A DNA stretch of 64,000 bases, taken from assembly GCA_002408085.1 (NCBI GenBank), contig DHQL01000020.1, positions 35,555 through 99,554 of the forward strand, written 5' to 3'. Of the stretch, positions 52,914 to 61,381 are shown one piece after another. Under the pieces are notes generated by a model. It ran no database searches, was not told the DNA's origin, and saw only the letters and a list, made by a program, of their open reading frames with translations. Source of the stretch: Spirochaeta sp. UBA5339 (GTDB taxonomy: Bacteria; Spirochaetota; Spirochaetia; DSM-2461). The translations under genes and the position numbers were made by a program. Position 1 is the first letter of the stretch; the number at the start of each line of letters is the position of its first letter.

Positions 52914-54467
52914 ATGGAACTCTTGAAATACTGTATTCCTCTAGCCGTTGTTCTGTTTGTCTATGGAGCCTTCCGGATAATCAGAAAATTGTCTGTAAAT
53001 GATGAACTGAAAGATCTGGACTCACACAACCAGGCCAAATCCCCGGGTACCCGCAAGACTTCTCCCGGAATACAGACCGTGGATGCTCAACTGAAGAGTG
53101 TTGATCATATTTCTCATAAAAAACAGACGGTCACCGCCGGGGAGCTCAAGCTGGAAGATTTTATCGATCTTAAGCAGCTGCAGAAGATCCAGGATAACTT
53201 TTCCGAGGCCATGGGCATGGCCTGCATTACCGTCAACAACGAGGGAGAACCGGTAACAAGGGAAAGCGGTTTTACCGACTTCTGCATCAAGCACACCAGA
53301 GGAAGCAAAGAGGGCCTGAAACGCTGCTATGCCTGCGATGCAGGAGGAGGTACCCTGTCGGCCAAGACCAGCAGACCCGCCGTCTACCGCTGCCACTCGG
53401 GGCTGGTGGACTTTGGAGTACCCATTCTGATCGGAGATGTTCAGATCGGCTCACTACTGGGCGGACAGGTTCTTATTGAGTCTCCCGATGAGGAGTACTT
53501 CAGAAAGACTGCACAAGAGATTGGTGCCGATGAGAATGAGTATGTTGAGGCCCTGAGAAAGGTTCCCGTACTCTCTCCCGAAAAGGTCCAGTCTGCCGCC
53601 AATATGCTTTACCTGATAGCCAACACCCTCTCCGATCTCAGCCATAACAGATGGAAGGCAACGGAGTTCGCAGGGAATCTCTCTGAAAAATCTAAAACCC
53701 TTGTAGACAGCACAATTGAGAGTACCCGGAGTATTGTGGATCAGATCAACCTGCTCAGGAACTTCGTTGTAGAACAGATGACTGTAGTCGAGGAGTTCTC
53801 CAGCACCATAGAGGAGCTCAGCTCCACCATCAACTCCATTGCCCGTGTCAGTCACGCGAAAAACGAAAGTTCCCGTCAGCTGCTGGACATGGCCCACGGC
53901 GGGGAGGACTCTATCAAACAGACGAAAAGGGCCATTTTCGGGATTGTAGAGAATGCCAAACAGATTGGAAAATTTATGCATATCATCAGCGATATCAATC
54001 AGCAGACCAACCTACTGGCCATAAATGCCTCCATCGAGGCGGCCCACGCCGGTGAGAAGGGCGGCGGTTTTTCGGTAGTAGCAAATGAGATTAGAAAACT
54101 GGCAGAAAACTCTGCAACCAATGCTGTATCGGTTGAGAAGTTCCTGAAGGACAGTACCGGCCAGACCGAAGAGCTTACAACCATGGCCGATGACACAGAG
54201 TCATCCTACTCAATGATCAAAAAAGAAATCCAGGAGGTACTGAACAGCCTGGAGGAGATCACAAGCTCCACCCGGGAAGTATCCCAGGGAAGCAGTGAGA
54301 TTGTAACGGGGATCAGCGATCTTCAGAATATCTCAACCTCGGTTTCCGACTCCACCATTCAGATAGAGGAGATGATTAATAGAATCAACGACTCGGTCAA
54401 CGAGATGAGCGGTATATCCGAGGATGTTAATGAGATGGTGGCTGTACTGAACTCCTCATCAAGCTAG
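52914..54467 (+). CDS. PocR-domain methyl-accepting chemotaxis-like protein
   Basis: 517 residues: one N-terminal membrane helix (about 7-23), a linker, a cytoplasmic PocR domain (about 80-235: DFCIKHTRGSKEGLKRCYACD, AVYRCHSGLVDFGVPILIGD) and a methyl-accepting signalling domain whose tip is ISDINQQTNLLAINASIEAAHAGEKG. With only one helix and the sensor on the cytoplasmic side it detects an internal ligand. The PocR domain is related to that of the AraC regulator at 41158, so the two may read the same metabolite. It overlaps the convergent oxidoreductase gene by nine bases. Confidence 0.92.
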   Translation: MELLKYCIPLAVVLFVYGAFRIIRKLSVNDELKDLDSHNQAKSPGTRKTSPGIQTVDAQLKSVDHISHKKQTVTAGELKLEDFIDLKQLQKIQDNFSEAMGMACITVNNEGEPVTRESGFTDFCIKHTRGSKEGLKRCYACDAGGGTLSAKTSRPAVYRCHSGLVDFGVPILIGDVQIGSLLGGQVLIESPDEEYFRKTAQEIGADENEYVEALRKVPVLSPEKVQSAANMLYLIANTLSDLSHNRWKATEFAGNLSEKSKTLVDSTIESTRSIVDQINLLRNFVVEQMTVVEEFSSTIEELSSTINSIARVSHAKNESSRQLLDMAHGGEDSIKQTKRAIFGIVENAKQIGKFMHIISDINQQTNLLAINASIEAAHAGEKGGGFSVVANEIRKLAENSATNAVSVEKFLKDSTGQTEELTTMADDTESSYSMIKKEIQEVLNSLEEITSSTREVSQGSSEIVTGISDLQNISTSVSDSTIQIEEMINRINDSVNEMSGISEDVNEMVAVLNSSSS

Positions 54468-55433
54468 AGGACTGTAAATCCTGTCCAGGATCTGGTTCAC
54501 CGTCCTACCGGTTTCTCCGTTAATAACAGGCTCTCTCTTCTCCAGAACTGCTCTGGTAAAATCCTCAATCAGGGGCTGGTGCACATTGACATGGGGAGGA
54601 TGATGCTCTGACCTCTCCCCTTCTGTATTTGTAACAATCAGAATTTCCCCGTTGAGTACGGGAACATGAAGACTTCCTCTGGTTCCGAATATATCCAGTG
54701 TATCCCGTCCTTCCATTACAGCATGGGAGACCCTGAGGGTGGAATGGACACTGTTTTCAAAGAGCAGTGAGAGCAGAGCCGTATCCTCCACCTCCCGGCC
54801 AGTAAAGTGAAGATTAAATATCTCAGAATTCAGGGACCGGACCGGGCCGAATAGATCAAGGAGCACCTCGATACGGTGGCAGCCGAAGTCCATCATCGGT
54901 CCTCCTCCTGCCATCTTCTTATTGAGAAGCCATGCCCGCGGTTCCCCGGGCTTCCTGTCAAACCATTCACAGGCCTGCACGTCCGCTGTAACAGGATCAC
55001 CAATCTCTCCCGACAGGATCAGCTCTTTGATCCTGTGAACAAGAGGATAGAAATGACGGTAGTAGGCAGTACCGAAAGTAACACCGTTGGCCCTGCAGGC
55101 ATCCAGCATCTTCCCGCACTCGTCAGTATTCAGGCCCATGGGTTTTTCACAGAGGACATGCTTACCGGCCTCGGCCGCGGCAATGGTCTGCTCTGCATGA
55201 AGATATACAGGGGTAGAGATATACACGGCGTCAATCTCACTGTCTTCGATCAGATCCTTCCAGGACCCATACCAGCGTTTGGCCCCGAACTCCCCGGCAA
55301 AGGATTCTGCCAGAGAGGCATCCTGTCTGGCAACAGCGGTCAATTCACACTCTTCAAGTGCATTAATGGCAGGAACCACCCTCTTTCTGGATATATCTCC
55401 GCAGCCGATTACGCCCCATCTGACTGTCTTCAT
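54459..55433 (-). CDS. Gfo/Idh/MocA-family NAD(P)-dependent oxidoreductase
   Basis: 324 residues from ATG 55433, which has AGAGG 6 bases upstream (the frame is open a further 12 codons). Rossmann fold GVIGCGDISRKRVVPAI, then VYISTPVYLHAEQTIAAAEAGKHVLCEKPMG and a C-terminal beta sheet with the catalytic His region DFGCHRIEVLLD. It oxidises or reduces a sugar, inositol or pseudo-sugar. Probably part of the carbohydrate metabolism of this segment. Confidence 0.92.
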   Translation of the reverse strand: MKTVRWGVIGCGDISRKRVVPAINALEECELTAVARQDASLAESFAGEFGAKRWYGSWKDLIEDSEIDAVYISTPVYLHAEQTIAAAEAGKHVLCEKPMGLNTDECGKMLDACRANGVTFGTAYYRHFYPLVHRIKELILSGEIGDPVTADVQACEWFDRKPGEPRAWLLNKKMAGGGPMMDFGCHRIEVLLDLFGPVRSLNSEIFNLHFTGREVEDTALLSLLFENSVHSTLRVSHAVMEGRDTLDIFGTRGSLHVPVLNGEILIVTNTEGERSEHHPPHVNVHQPLIEDFTRAVLEKREPVINGETGRTVNQILDRIYSPLA

Positions 55434-55527
55434 TTGACACCTCTCCCGATTGATTGATACAGCAGCCAATCCTGTCTCAGAAGCTGCTGCGGTATTTTAA
55501 AGAGTATAGAATAATTCTGGATGCTTT

Positions 55528-55785
55528 TCAGCGACGTCCCTTCAGAATATCCTTCTTCTCAAGGTACTCCTCCTTGCTGATGTCCCCGTTGACATATCGT
55601 TTTTGAAGGAGATCCAGCGGAGATTCACTGTCCTGTCCTGTTCCGCCTATGCCCCCTTTACGGACAGCCAAATAGACAATTACTCCAATTAAAACGATTC
55701 CCAGAATAAACAAAATACTACCTCCTGCAGGATATCTGCCAAAGAAATTAAATCCGTCACAAAACCTGTTTGCATATGAATACAT
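55528..55785 (-). CDS. Small SHOCT-domain membrane protein
   Basis: 85 residues with one helix (about 23-42: GSILFILGIVLIGVIVYLAV) and a C-terminal SHOCT motif (PLDLLQKRYVNGDISKEEY ... KKDIL). SHOCT domains are short oligomerisation tails on many small proteins. Function unknown. Confidence 0.85.
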   Translation of the reverse strand: MYSYANRFCDGFNFFGRYPAGGSILFILGIVLIGVIVYLAVRKGGIGGTGQDSESPLDLLQKRYVNGDISKEEYLEKKDILKGRR

Positions 55786-55948
55786 GGTTCCTCCGCACTG
55801 TTTTTCTTTAATACTGAGAGAAAGATATGAATTAACTGTGAACAGGGTATAAACTCTTTCTTTATTATCCCGGCTCGTACAGCTGCGGTAGGTCCTGAGG
55901 CATAGAATACCGATGATTTGAGAAAGAGAAAAAAAGATTCATGATGTG

Positions 55949-55977
55949 TTGACTAAAATTTATCCATTAGGTATTAT
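55949..55977 (+). promoter_or_regulatory. Promoter of tRNA-Leu copy 2
   Basis: TTGACT, 17-base spacer, TATTAT, ending 14 bases before the tRNA. The flank differs from that of copy 1, so the promoter is not part of the duplicated unit. Confidence 0.85.
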
Positions 55978-55991
55978 CACGACACCTAAAC

Positions 55992-56075
55992 GCGGTAGTG
56001 GTGGAATTGGTAGACACGCTAGCTTGAGGGGCTAGTGGTCGCAAGGCTGTGCTGGTTCAAGTCCAGTCTACCGCA
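55992..56075 (+). tRNA. tRNA-Leu (anticodon GAG), copy 2
   Basis: Identical to copy 1 across all 84 bases, including the long variable arm, and again without encoded CCA. Identity over a gene pair 8.5 kb apart suggests recent duplication or gene conversion. Confidence 0.97.
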
Positions 56076-56085
56076 TATAGTTTTT

Positions 56086-56126
56086 AACCCGGCAGCTAAA
56101 TACCTCAGTTGCCGGGTTATTTTTTT
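56086..56126 (+). terminator. Terminator after tRNA-Leu copy 2
   Basis: AACCCGGCAGCT/AGTTGCCGGGTT stem (one G-T pair) with loop AAATACCTC, then a T-tract. Confidence 0.93.
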
Positions 56127-56144
56127 ATAATCAGTGATAAATTG

Positions 56145-56338
56145 CTGGACTTGAACTGGAAGTCCGGCCGTGAATACATGGAACGGTAAAACGGCAGGCC
56201 CTTCGGCCCTATGCGAGGAATCACCGGAGCTGTATTACAGCTCTGGTAGACCAAAGAATATCCGTTTTAGGACTGGAAGAGGGCTGGAAATGAGCAAGCA
56301 GGAAGCTTGCGAATGGACAGCAAGTCCAGTCTACCGCA
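56145..56338 (+). ncRNA. Structured tRNA-Leu-linked element, copy 2
   Basis: A 194-base element with the same plan as copy 1: P1 CTGGACTTG 56145-56153 with 56321-56329, P2 TCCGGCC 56163-56169 with GGCTGGA 56282-56288 (one G-U), P3 TAAAACGG 56187-56194 with CCGTTTTA 56262-56269, and P4 GCAAGC 56294-56299 with GCTTGC 56305-56310. Here P3 is topped by about 67 bases holding two further hairpins, including GAGCTGT/ACAGCTC (56227-56243). The final 18 bases again equal the tRNA 3' end. The extra length sits only at the tip of P3, as expected for a structured RNA with a variable arm. Confidence 0.75.
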
Positions 56339-56351
56339 AACAGTATTTAAA

Positions 56352-56387
56352 ACCGGGAAGCAAATACCTCGCTTCCCGGTTTTTTTA
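56352..56387 (+). terminator. Terminator after element copy 2
   Basis: ACCGGGAAGC/GCTTCCCGGT with a T-tract; same hairpin as after tRNA copy 1, indicating shuffling of units between the two loci. Confidence 0.93.
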
Positions 56388-56390
56388 TTT

Positions 56391-56450
56391 TATAATCTGA
56401 ATAAAATACTGGACCTGAACTGGAGTGAAGGCCCTGAATTCAATATGATT
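56391..56450 (+). repeat. Truncated, decayed further element copy
   Basis: TATAATCTGAATAAAATACTGGACC followed by TGAACTGGAGTGAAGGCCCTGAATTC matches the first 45-50 bases of the element with substitutions and a small deletion, then similarity stops. No 3' P1 strand is found nearby. Confidence 0.75.
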
Positions 56451-56479
56451 TGGAAACTCCCGTAATTCATTTTCTAAAA

Positions 56480-56815
56480 GATATCCATAACGAAGCGACA
56501 CTGAAGCTGAAACTGCACTTTTCCTGGGATGAGGTTCATAAAGCCATGGAGGAAGGAATCAAAAGAGCGTGTTAAAGCATAGCCGTTTCTAGCGGTATAC
56601 CCGAAGATATAATGCCTCAAACACATGGTATATCCCCCTGCAGTTGTGAATGATGAAGAGTTGATGGGATACTTCCAATCAGTTATAGAAGCCACCGGAG
56701 ATGCTGACTATGCTATTGATGACACCATGGCTTTTCCTTTACATCTCATGACCCCAATTATCTGGTTGATCTTGAAATTATCCCCCCGGGATCAAAGATT
56801 GTTACTCAGCTAGAG
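56480..56815 (+). pseudogene. Decayed coding remnants between element copy 2 and the marR gene
   Basis: Three out-of-frame stretches look protein-coding: one ending in LKLHFSWDEVHKAMEEGIKRAC and a stop (about 56499-56574), VYPPAVVNDEELMGYFQSVI (about 56627-56686), and HDPNYLVDLEIIPPGSKIVT with a stop near 56819. Frame changes between them and lack of starts suggest one or more broken genes. The middle piece faintly recalls DapA-family lyases but I cannot name the parent. Confidence 0.4.
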
Positions 56816-57235
56816 CAGCTCTTTTAATCTGGTTAAGTCAATGCTGATCCTGGCTGCCAGATCATGGACTTCAACATCTTTACCATCGAGGAACTGGTTA
56901 TGAACAACACTGTAAAGTTCTTCCAGTACCTCTTCTCCCCGGGGAGTTATATAGATATGGAATTTGTTTCCATACTCCTTCTTTTCTCTGCTGATAAGGT
57001 CAGAGTCGTGGAGGTTCATTATGATCTGCTGACATCGCTGATTGGTATAGCCCGATACCAGGGAAAGCTTATACTGAGTCAGTCCCGGATTGTCATACAC
57101 TGTCCACAGAAGGGTATAGGAAGCAAGGGACAGAGGAACCGGATAGGTTTTGAGTACAGTATTCAAGGTTCTGTTAAAAAGGTTCATCAGGGAGTTCATG
57201 TTCTGAATAAGTTTTGGATTGTTTCTGTCCTGCAT
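56810..57235 (-). CDS. MarR-family transcriptional regulator
   Basis: 141 residues from ATG 57235 (AAGGA 6 bases upstream; a TTG five codons earlier is less likely). Winged-helix MarR fold: SLASYTLLWTVYDNPGLTQY, YTNQRCQQIIMNLHDSDLIS and the wing KKEYGNKFHIYITPRGEEVL. Divergent from a predicted amidohydrolase, with a 21-bp palindrome between, so it probably represses both. Confidence 0.9.
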   Translation of the reverse strand: MQDRNNPKLIQNMNSLMNLFNRTLNTVLKTYPVPLSLASYTLLWTVYDNPGLTQYKLSLVSGYTNQRCQQIIMNLHDSDLISREKKEYGNKFHIYITPRGEEVLEELYSVVHNQFLDGKDVEVHDLAARISIDLTRLKELL

Positions 57236-57267
57236 AGTATTTCCTTCCAAATTATTTTCATCTACAT

Positions 57268-57288
57268 ACTATCAAATAATTTGATAGT
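57268..57288. promoter_or_regulatory. 21-bp palindromic operator between marR and the amidohydrolase gene
   Basis: ACTATCAAA-TAA-TTTGATAGT is a perfect inverted repeat with a 3-base centre, the usual size of a MarR dimer site, 33 bases before the marR start and 65 before the amidohydrolase start. Confidence 0.8.
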
Positions 57289-57352
57289 GCCCTTAAGGCG
57301 AATGCCCGGCTAATCTGATCCTGAATCCCGGACCAACGGGAAAGGAGTTTAT

Positions 57353-59047
57353 ATGAAAATCAGATATGCAGGTATTATCTTATTAACAGTATTACTCGCT
57401 TCATGCCATACATCAAAGGAAAACAGGGCCGAGGTTAAAATATTTACAGGCGGAACAATCCTGACTGTGGATAAGGATTTTTCCGAGGCCGAGGCGGTGG
57501 CCGTCAAAGGCAACAGGATCATCTCTGTTGGCAGATTGAGAGATGTCCGCCGGGCGGTGGACGGGAACTACGAACTGATCGATCTGGAGGGAAAAACAAT
57601 GCTCCCCGGATTTGTTGATCCCCACAATCATGTAATCAACGGTGCCATGGTCAACACCATCAGCGAGTACGTCGGAATGGCAGATTTCAGAACCACGGAA
57701 GAGGTTCTGGCTCATCTCAATGAGTATGAGAATACTCTTGCTCCCGGGGAATGGCTGGTGGCCAGCAGCTGGGATCCCTCCATTATGGAAGGACCTGAGG
57801 CACTGACCTTTAAAGAACTTGATCAGATATCAACGGAGAGGGCTGTCTTCGTCTTAAATGCCTCAGGTCATCTGGCATATGCCAACAGCAAAGCCTTTGA
57901 ATCAGCCGGCATCGATAATTCTGTAATAGACCCTCCCGGAGCGGAGTTCGTGCGAGATGAGGATGGAGAACTGAACGGTGTCATGAAGAACAATCTGGCC
58001 TTTATGCAGGTTCTTGCAGCCAATCCAGCCCTTGCGGATATTGATCTGGAGTTGGCGATCGTTGAGCTGATGCAGAAGTTTGCATCCATGGGGATCACCA
58101 CCAGCACAGAACAGCTTCTGGGCTCCGTCACAGGAGGACGGGGAGACTTCGATCTCCTGCTGAAAGCGGCGGAAAACCCAGGATTTACAGGAAGGGTCAG
58201 AGCCTATCCCGGTTATACCGTTGAGGAGTCTCTTCAGGAGAATCCGATTATGGTCAATGAAGGTAATGACCTTGTAAGGGCTGTCGGCTATAAGCTTGTT
58301 GCCGACGGCTCCAACCAGGGATTCACAGGGTTTCAAAGAGAGGTCTATATGGGAACCTGCAACCATGGCCATGAGTATCTGACAGTCCGGGAGCTGATCA
58401 AATACATAGTAGAAAAGACGGAAGAGGGCTGGCAGCTTTCCATCCATGGAAACGGAGACAGAGCCATCGATAATATTCTGGAAGCTTTTGAAAGAGCCAA
58501 GGGATACGGGGCCGATTTCAGTGAACTCCGCCCACGGATTGAGCACACATCCATCCTCCATGACGGACAGATTCAGAAAATGAAGGAGTTGGGAATCTCT
58601 GCAAGCTTCCTGATCGGTCATGTCCACTACTGGGGTGTAGACTTCAGGGATAATATCTTCGGAGAAGAGAAAGCATGGCTGCTTGACAGGGCAAAGAGTG
58701 TTGAGGATGCCGGTATCAGCTACACCCTGCATTCGGACTACCCTGTTACATTCGCAGACCCCATGCAGATGATCTATACGGCGGTCACCCGTGAGACATG
58801 GAAGGAACCCGATTATGTCCTGAATCCCGCCGAACGTGTATCTGTTGAATCAGCCATAAGGGCCCTGACCATTGAGGCGGCCTGGCAGACCATGAGCGAT
58901 CATGAGATCGGCTCTCTGGAAGAGGGGAAATTTGCAGACCTGGTTATACTGGATCGTGATCCCCGGAAGGTTGATCCCCGTGAGATTCCATCAATAGATA
59001 TTGTGGAAACCTGGGTAGACGGCAGACAGGTCTACAGCAGAGACTGA
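57353..59047 (+). CDS. Lipoprotein amidohydrolase (YtcJ-like)
   Basis: 564 residues. Lipoprotein signal (ILLTVLLASC), then an amidohydrolase beta-sandwich and TIM barrel with the metal motif GFVDPHNHV, HGNGDRAI, EHTSIL and HSDYPVTFADPMQMI, ending in GSLEEGKFADLVILDRDP. It hydrolyses an amide, cyclic amide or formyl group at the cell surface or in the periplasm. AAGGAG precedes the ATG. Control by the divergent MarR is likely; the MarR ligand may be its substrate. Confidence 0.92.
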   Translation: MKIRYAGIILLTVLLASCHTSKENRAEVKIFTGGTILTVDKDFSEAEAVAVKGNRIISVGRLRDVRRAVDGNYELIDLEGKTMLPGFVDPHNHVINGAMVNTISEYVGMADFRTTEEVLAHLNEYENTLAPGEWLVASSWDPSIMEGPEALTFKELDQISTERAVFVLNASGHLAYANSKAFESAGIDNSVIDPPGAEFVRDEDGELNGVMKNNLAFMQVLAANPALADIDLELAIVELMQKFASMGITTSTEQLLGSVTGGRGDFDLLLKAAENPGFTGRVRAYPGYTVEESLQENPIMVNEGNDLVRAVGYKLVADGSNQGFTGFQREVYMGTCNHGHEYLTVRELIKYIVEKTEEGWQLSIHGNGDRAIDNILEAFERAKGYGADFSELRPRIEHTSILHDGQIQKMKELGISASFLIGHVHYWGVDFRDNIFGEEKAWLLDRAKSVEDAGISYTLHSDYPVTFADPMQMIYTAVTRETWKEPDYVLNPAERVSVESAIRALTIEAAWQTMSDHEIGSLEEGKFADLVILDRDPRKVDPREIPSIDIVETWVDGRQVYSRD

Positions 59048-59065
59048 CCGAACCCAGGATAGTAC

Positions 59066-59096
59066 TACCGGAAATCACATTGATTGATTTCCGGTA
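59066..59096 (+). terminator. Stem-loop after the amidohydrolase gene
   Basis: A perfect 12-bp stem TACCGGAAATCA/TGATTTCCGGTA with a 7-base loop; the T-tract is weak. The remaining 59097-59334 has no supportable gene, only the leader of the next one. Confidence 0.7.
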
Positions 59097-59334
59097 AGTA
59101 GTCTTTAGCTCCGGCTCTGGCCGGGGCTCACACTTATCCCAATCACACCAGTCTTTATCGTAAACACGAAAGTGCATACGGCTGCTCATGGCAGGGATAA
59201 GTTTGTTCTCCCCTTGAACTATAAAGCACTTAGCTCTTTTGTCCTATGAGATATTTTTAATTGAATGGTATAATTGTTCAGATTATTAGAATCATACAGC
59301 CCGTACAGCAGCCATAATAAGGAGAGATAACGAT

Positions 59335-59871
59335 ATGAGTGAACGATCCTTTGAATATGATGCCTTCGGTCCCTGGATATACCCCATTGAAGGTGAGCAT
59401 ACCCTGCCGCCTCTTTTTTCAGGATATCAGGAATCCATTGAGAAGTCCCTGATGTCTTTCAAGATCCCCTTCAATGCTGTCTCAGAGGAGATTATCAAAA
59501 AAGAAGACAGCACTCTCACTCCTGTTGCCTACCAACCGGGCATGAAATACAGGGTTCCCTGGAAGTTCAGCCTGTCCTTTCTGAACAGACTTGGTTTAAA
59601 AAAATCGGCTCTGTCGGGTTTTGTACTTTTAAGCAATGACAGTGAGCTTGTAGCCATCCACCACATCTACTACACAGGCAGGCCCTCTACAGAACGGTAT
59701 TCCTACACCCCACACTACCTGCCCTATGGTTCTCTGACCGGAATAGACAGGGTGCCCACTGACGGCCCCAATCCGGGACTTCGGCTTAAGACAGAGCACA
59801 CTCATGCCGTTCTACCCTATGAGAAGGCCAGTAACCTGCCTCAGTTATTAGCAGCTTCAATTGCCCCGTGA
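59335..59871 (+). CDS. Hypothetical protein
   Basis: 178 residues, no signal or membrane helix. The first half has GPWIYPIEGEHTLPPLFSGY and the second SGFVLLSNDSELVAIHHIYY. GGAG is 9 bases before the ATG. I do not recognise it. Monocistronic, with stem-loops on both sides. Confidence 0.75.
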   Translation: MSERSFEYDAFGPWIYPIEGEHTLPPLFSGYQESIEKSLMSFKIPFNAVSEEIIKKEDSTLTPVAYQPGMKYRVPWKFSLSFLNRLGLKKSALSGFVLLSNDSELVAIHHIYYTGRPSTERYSYTPHYLPYGSLTGIDRVPTDGPNPGLRLKTEHTHAVLPYEKASNLPQLLAASIAP

Positions 59872-59880
59872 CAGTAAAAT

Positions 59881-59909
59881 CCCGGCAAGCAGATGATTCG
59901 CTTACCGGG
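59881..59909. terminator. Stem-loop between convergent genes
   Basis: CCCGGCAAGC (59881-59890) pairs with GCTTACCGGG (59900-59909), one mismatched C/A position; it separates the hypothetical gene from the SnoaL-like gene. Confidence 0.65.
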
Positions 59910-59937
59910 CTGCTTTGAATCCTCAGGACAAGGCCAT

Positions 59938-60312
59938 CTAGAACCGGTGTACAGCTACCCGGCTTATCTGATTGTCTTTTGTCTCATAGAAGGCACCGAA
60001 CCGCACTGAGATCGCTGTTCCCTTCTTTGCCGTACCGAAGGGGAAGTCAGGGATATCGATATCAAAAGCCAGTTCTCCCATCAGTTCCACGGCTACCTTA
60101 TCACCGTCAATTAACATATTGAAAGGGACGAGTTTCTCTTTAACGGCACCCATGGCATGGGCCTCATCCAGATGCTTGACCACAGCCTCTCGTCCCTCGA
60201 CCTTTCCGAAGAGGGACTCAAATACGACATCTTCAGAAAAGGGTACGGTGCTGTAATCACCTGTACTGTAGGTGGTGTAGTAGTGATCCATCAGATCTTT
60301 AATTGCTGACAC
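59938..60312 (-). CDS. SnoaL/NTF2-like protein
   Basis: 124 residues in the NTF2-like alpha+beta barrel pattern: ALKDL-type first helix (SAIKDLMDHYYTTYSTGDYS), FESLFGKVEGREAVVKHL and the final strands AVSVRFGAFYETKDNQIS. Such proteins are small-molecule isomerases, hydrolases or binding proteins. It lies 11 bases after the NmrA-like gene in one operon. Confidence 0.85.
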   Translation of the reverse strand: MSAIKDLMDHYYTTYSTGDYSTVPFSEDVVFESLFGKVEGREAVVKHLDEAHAMGAVKEKLVPFNMLIDGDKVAVELMGELAFDIDIPDFPFGTAKKGTAISVRFGAFYETKDNQISRVAVHRF

Positions 60313-60323
60313 AGGATACTCCT

Positions 60324-61271
60324 TTATTTATGGGGAAGCATATTGATGTAAAAATCCTTGACCGCGTCATTGACGGATGTCGCTTTTCTTCCGGTCAGCT
60401 CTTCTACCGCATTGGTCACCTTCTCGAAATGACCGCTCAGGATACTTGCGTTGTTTCCGACAATATCATCGGAACAGATTCCTGGAGGAAAAACAGAGTT
60501 TGAAAAGTCACCCTGCTGGGTTTTGGGAACGCCCTTCCCTGCCCAGTACTCGTAGAGTTCCTCTGTGCTGCAGTAGCTGTGGGAGATGGAGAAACCGGTC
60601 TGCTTTCCGACTTCAGCAAAAAACTCAGCTTCTGAAAGCATTTCCGGTCCCGTGATGGTATAGGCCCTGTTTTTCTCACCCTTGCCGGCAAGCAGCGCCG
60701 CCGCGACTTTGCCGCAGTCCGATCTGAGAACATAAGCGCACTTCTTGTCGTACATATTGCTCATCCAGGTGCAGTTCAGCTTGGTTACCGCCAGGGGATA
60801 GAAAAGCATCAGGGGATAATCAAAATAGAGCATGTTTCTCTGGAAGTTGTAATCCAGGCCGGACTCAAGAATAGCCTTCTCTGTATCCTTGTGATCCGAG
60901 GCGATCAGAGGGGTATCTTCTTCAATCTCGGCTCCATTAAAGGATGTATAGGTAATATAGCCGACCCCTGCTGCCTTGGCGGCATTGATCGCGTTTCTAT
61001 GCTGCTTCCTTCTGGTTTCACCCAGTGCATAGGTGGAGATAAGGAGCATTCTGTCCGCTCCGGTGAAAGCTTCAACCATCTGATCATAATTTTCATAGTT
61101 GGCTTCTCTTATTGTTACACCAAGGTCCTTCCATCTGTTAAGATTCTCTGCCTTGATGGCGTCCAGACTATAGGCGCAGAAGATCAGGTCTTTCGGGTCC
61201 ACAAGAGTCAGCATTTCATCTGCGGCTGCTGTTCCCAAATGGCCGTCGACACCGTTCATTAGATACTTCAT
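60324..61271 (-). CDS. NmrA-like NAD(P)-binding protein (quinone oxidoreductase type)
   Basis: 315 residues from ATG 61271 (GGAGG 6 bases upstream; an ATG seven codons earlier lacks it). An atypical-SDR Rossmann fold with YLMNGVDGHLGTAAAD, LLISTYALGETRRKQHRNAI and YITYTSFNGAE. QorB/NmrA-type proteins reduce quinones or act as redox sensors. It shares an operon with the SnoaL-like gene and is preceded on the same strand by a LysR regulator. Confidence 0.87.
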   Translation of the reverse strand: MKYLMNGVDGHLGTAAADEMLTLVDPKDLIFCAYSLDAIKAENLNRWKDLGVTIREANYENYDQMVEAFTGADRMLLISTYALGETRRKQHRNAINAAKAAGVGYITYTSFNGAEIEEDTPLIASDHKDTEKAILESGLDYNFQRNMLYFDYPLMLFYPLAVTKLNCTWMSNMYDKKCAYVLRSDCGKVAAALLAGKGEKNRAYTITGPEMLSEAEFFAEVGKQTGFSISHSYCSTEELYEYWAGKGVPKTQQGDFSNSVFPPGICSDDIVGNNASILSGHFEKVTNAVEELTGRKATSVNDAVKDFYINMLPHK

Positions 61272-61381
61272 AAATATCCTCCATATATTCACTCATTGAT
61301 GAATGTTCTTATGGATAATATTTTATCTATAAAAAAACCAAGCTGTCCAATATGTATTATAAATGCTGTCATAAGGAAATC

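Noticed and set aside
56170..56400. An open frame of 76 codons inside element copy 2
   Set aside because: It runs through the RNA helices, the tRNA 3' copy and the terminator, and copy 1 does not preserve it.
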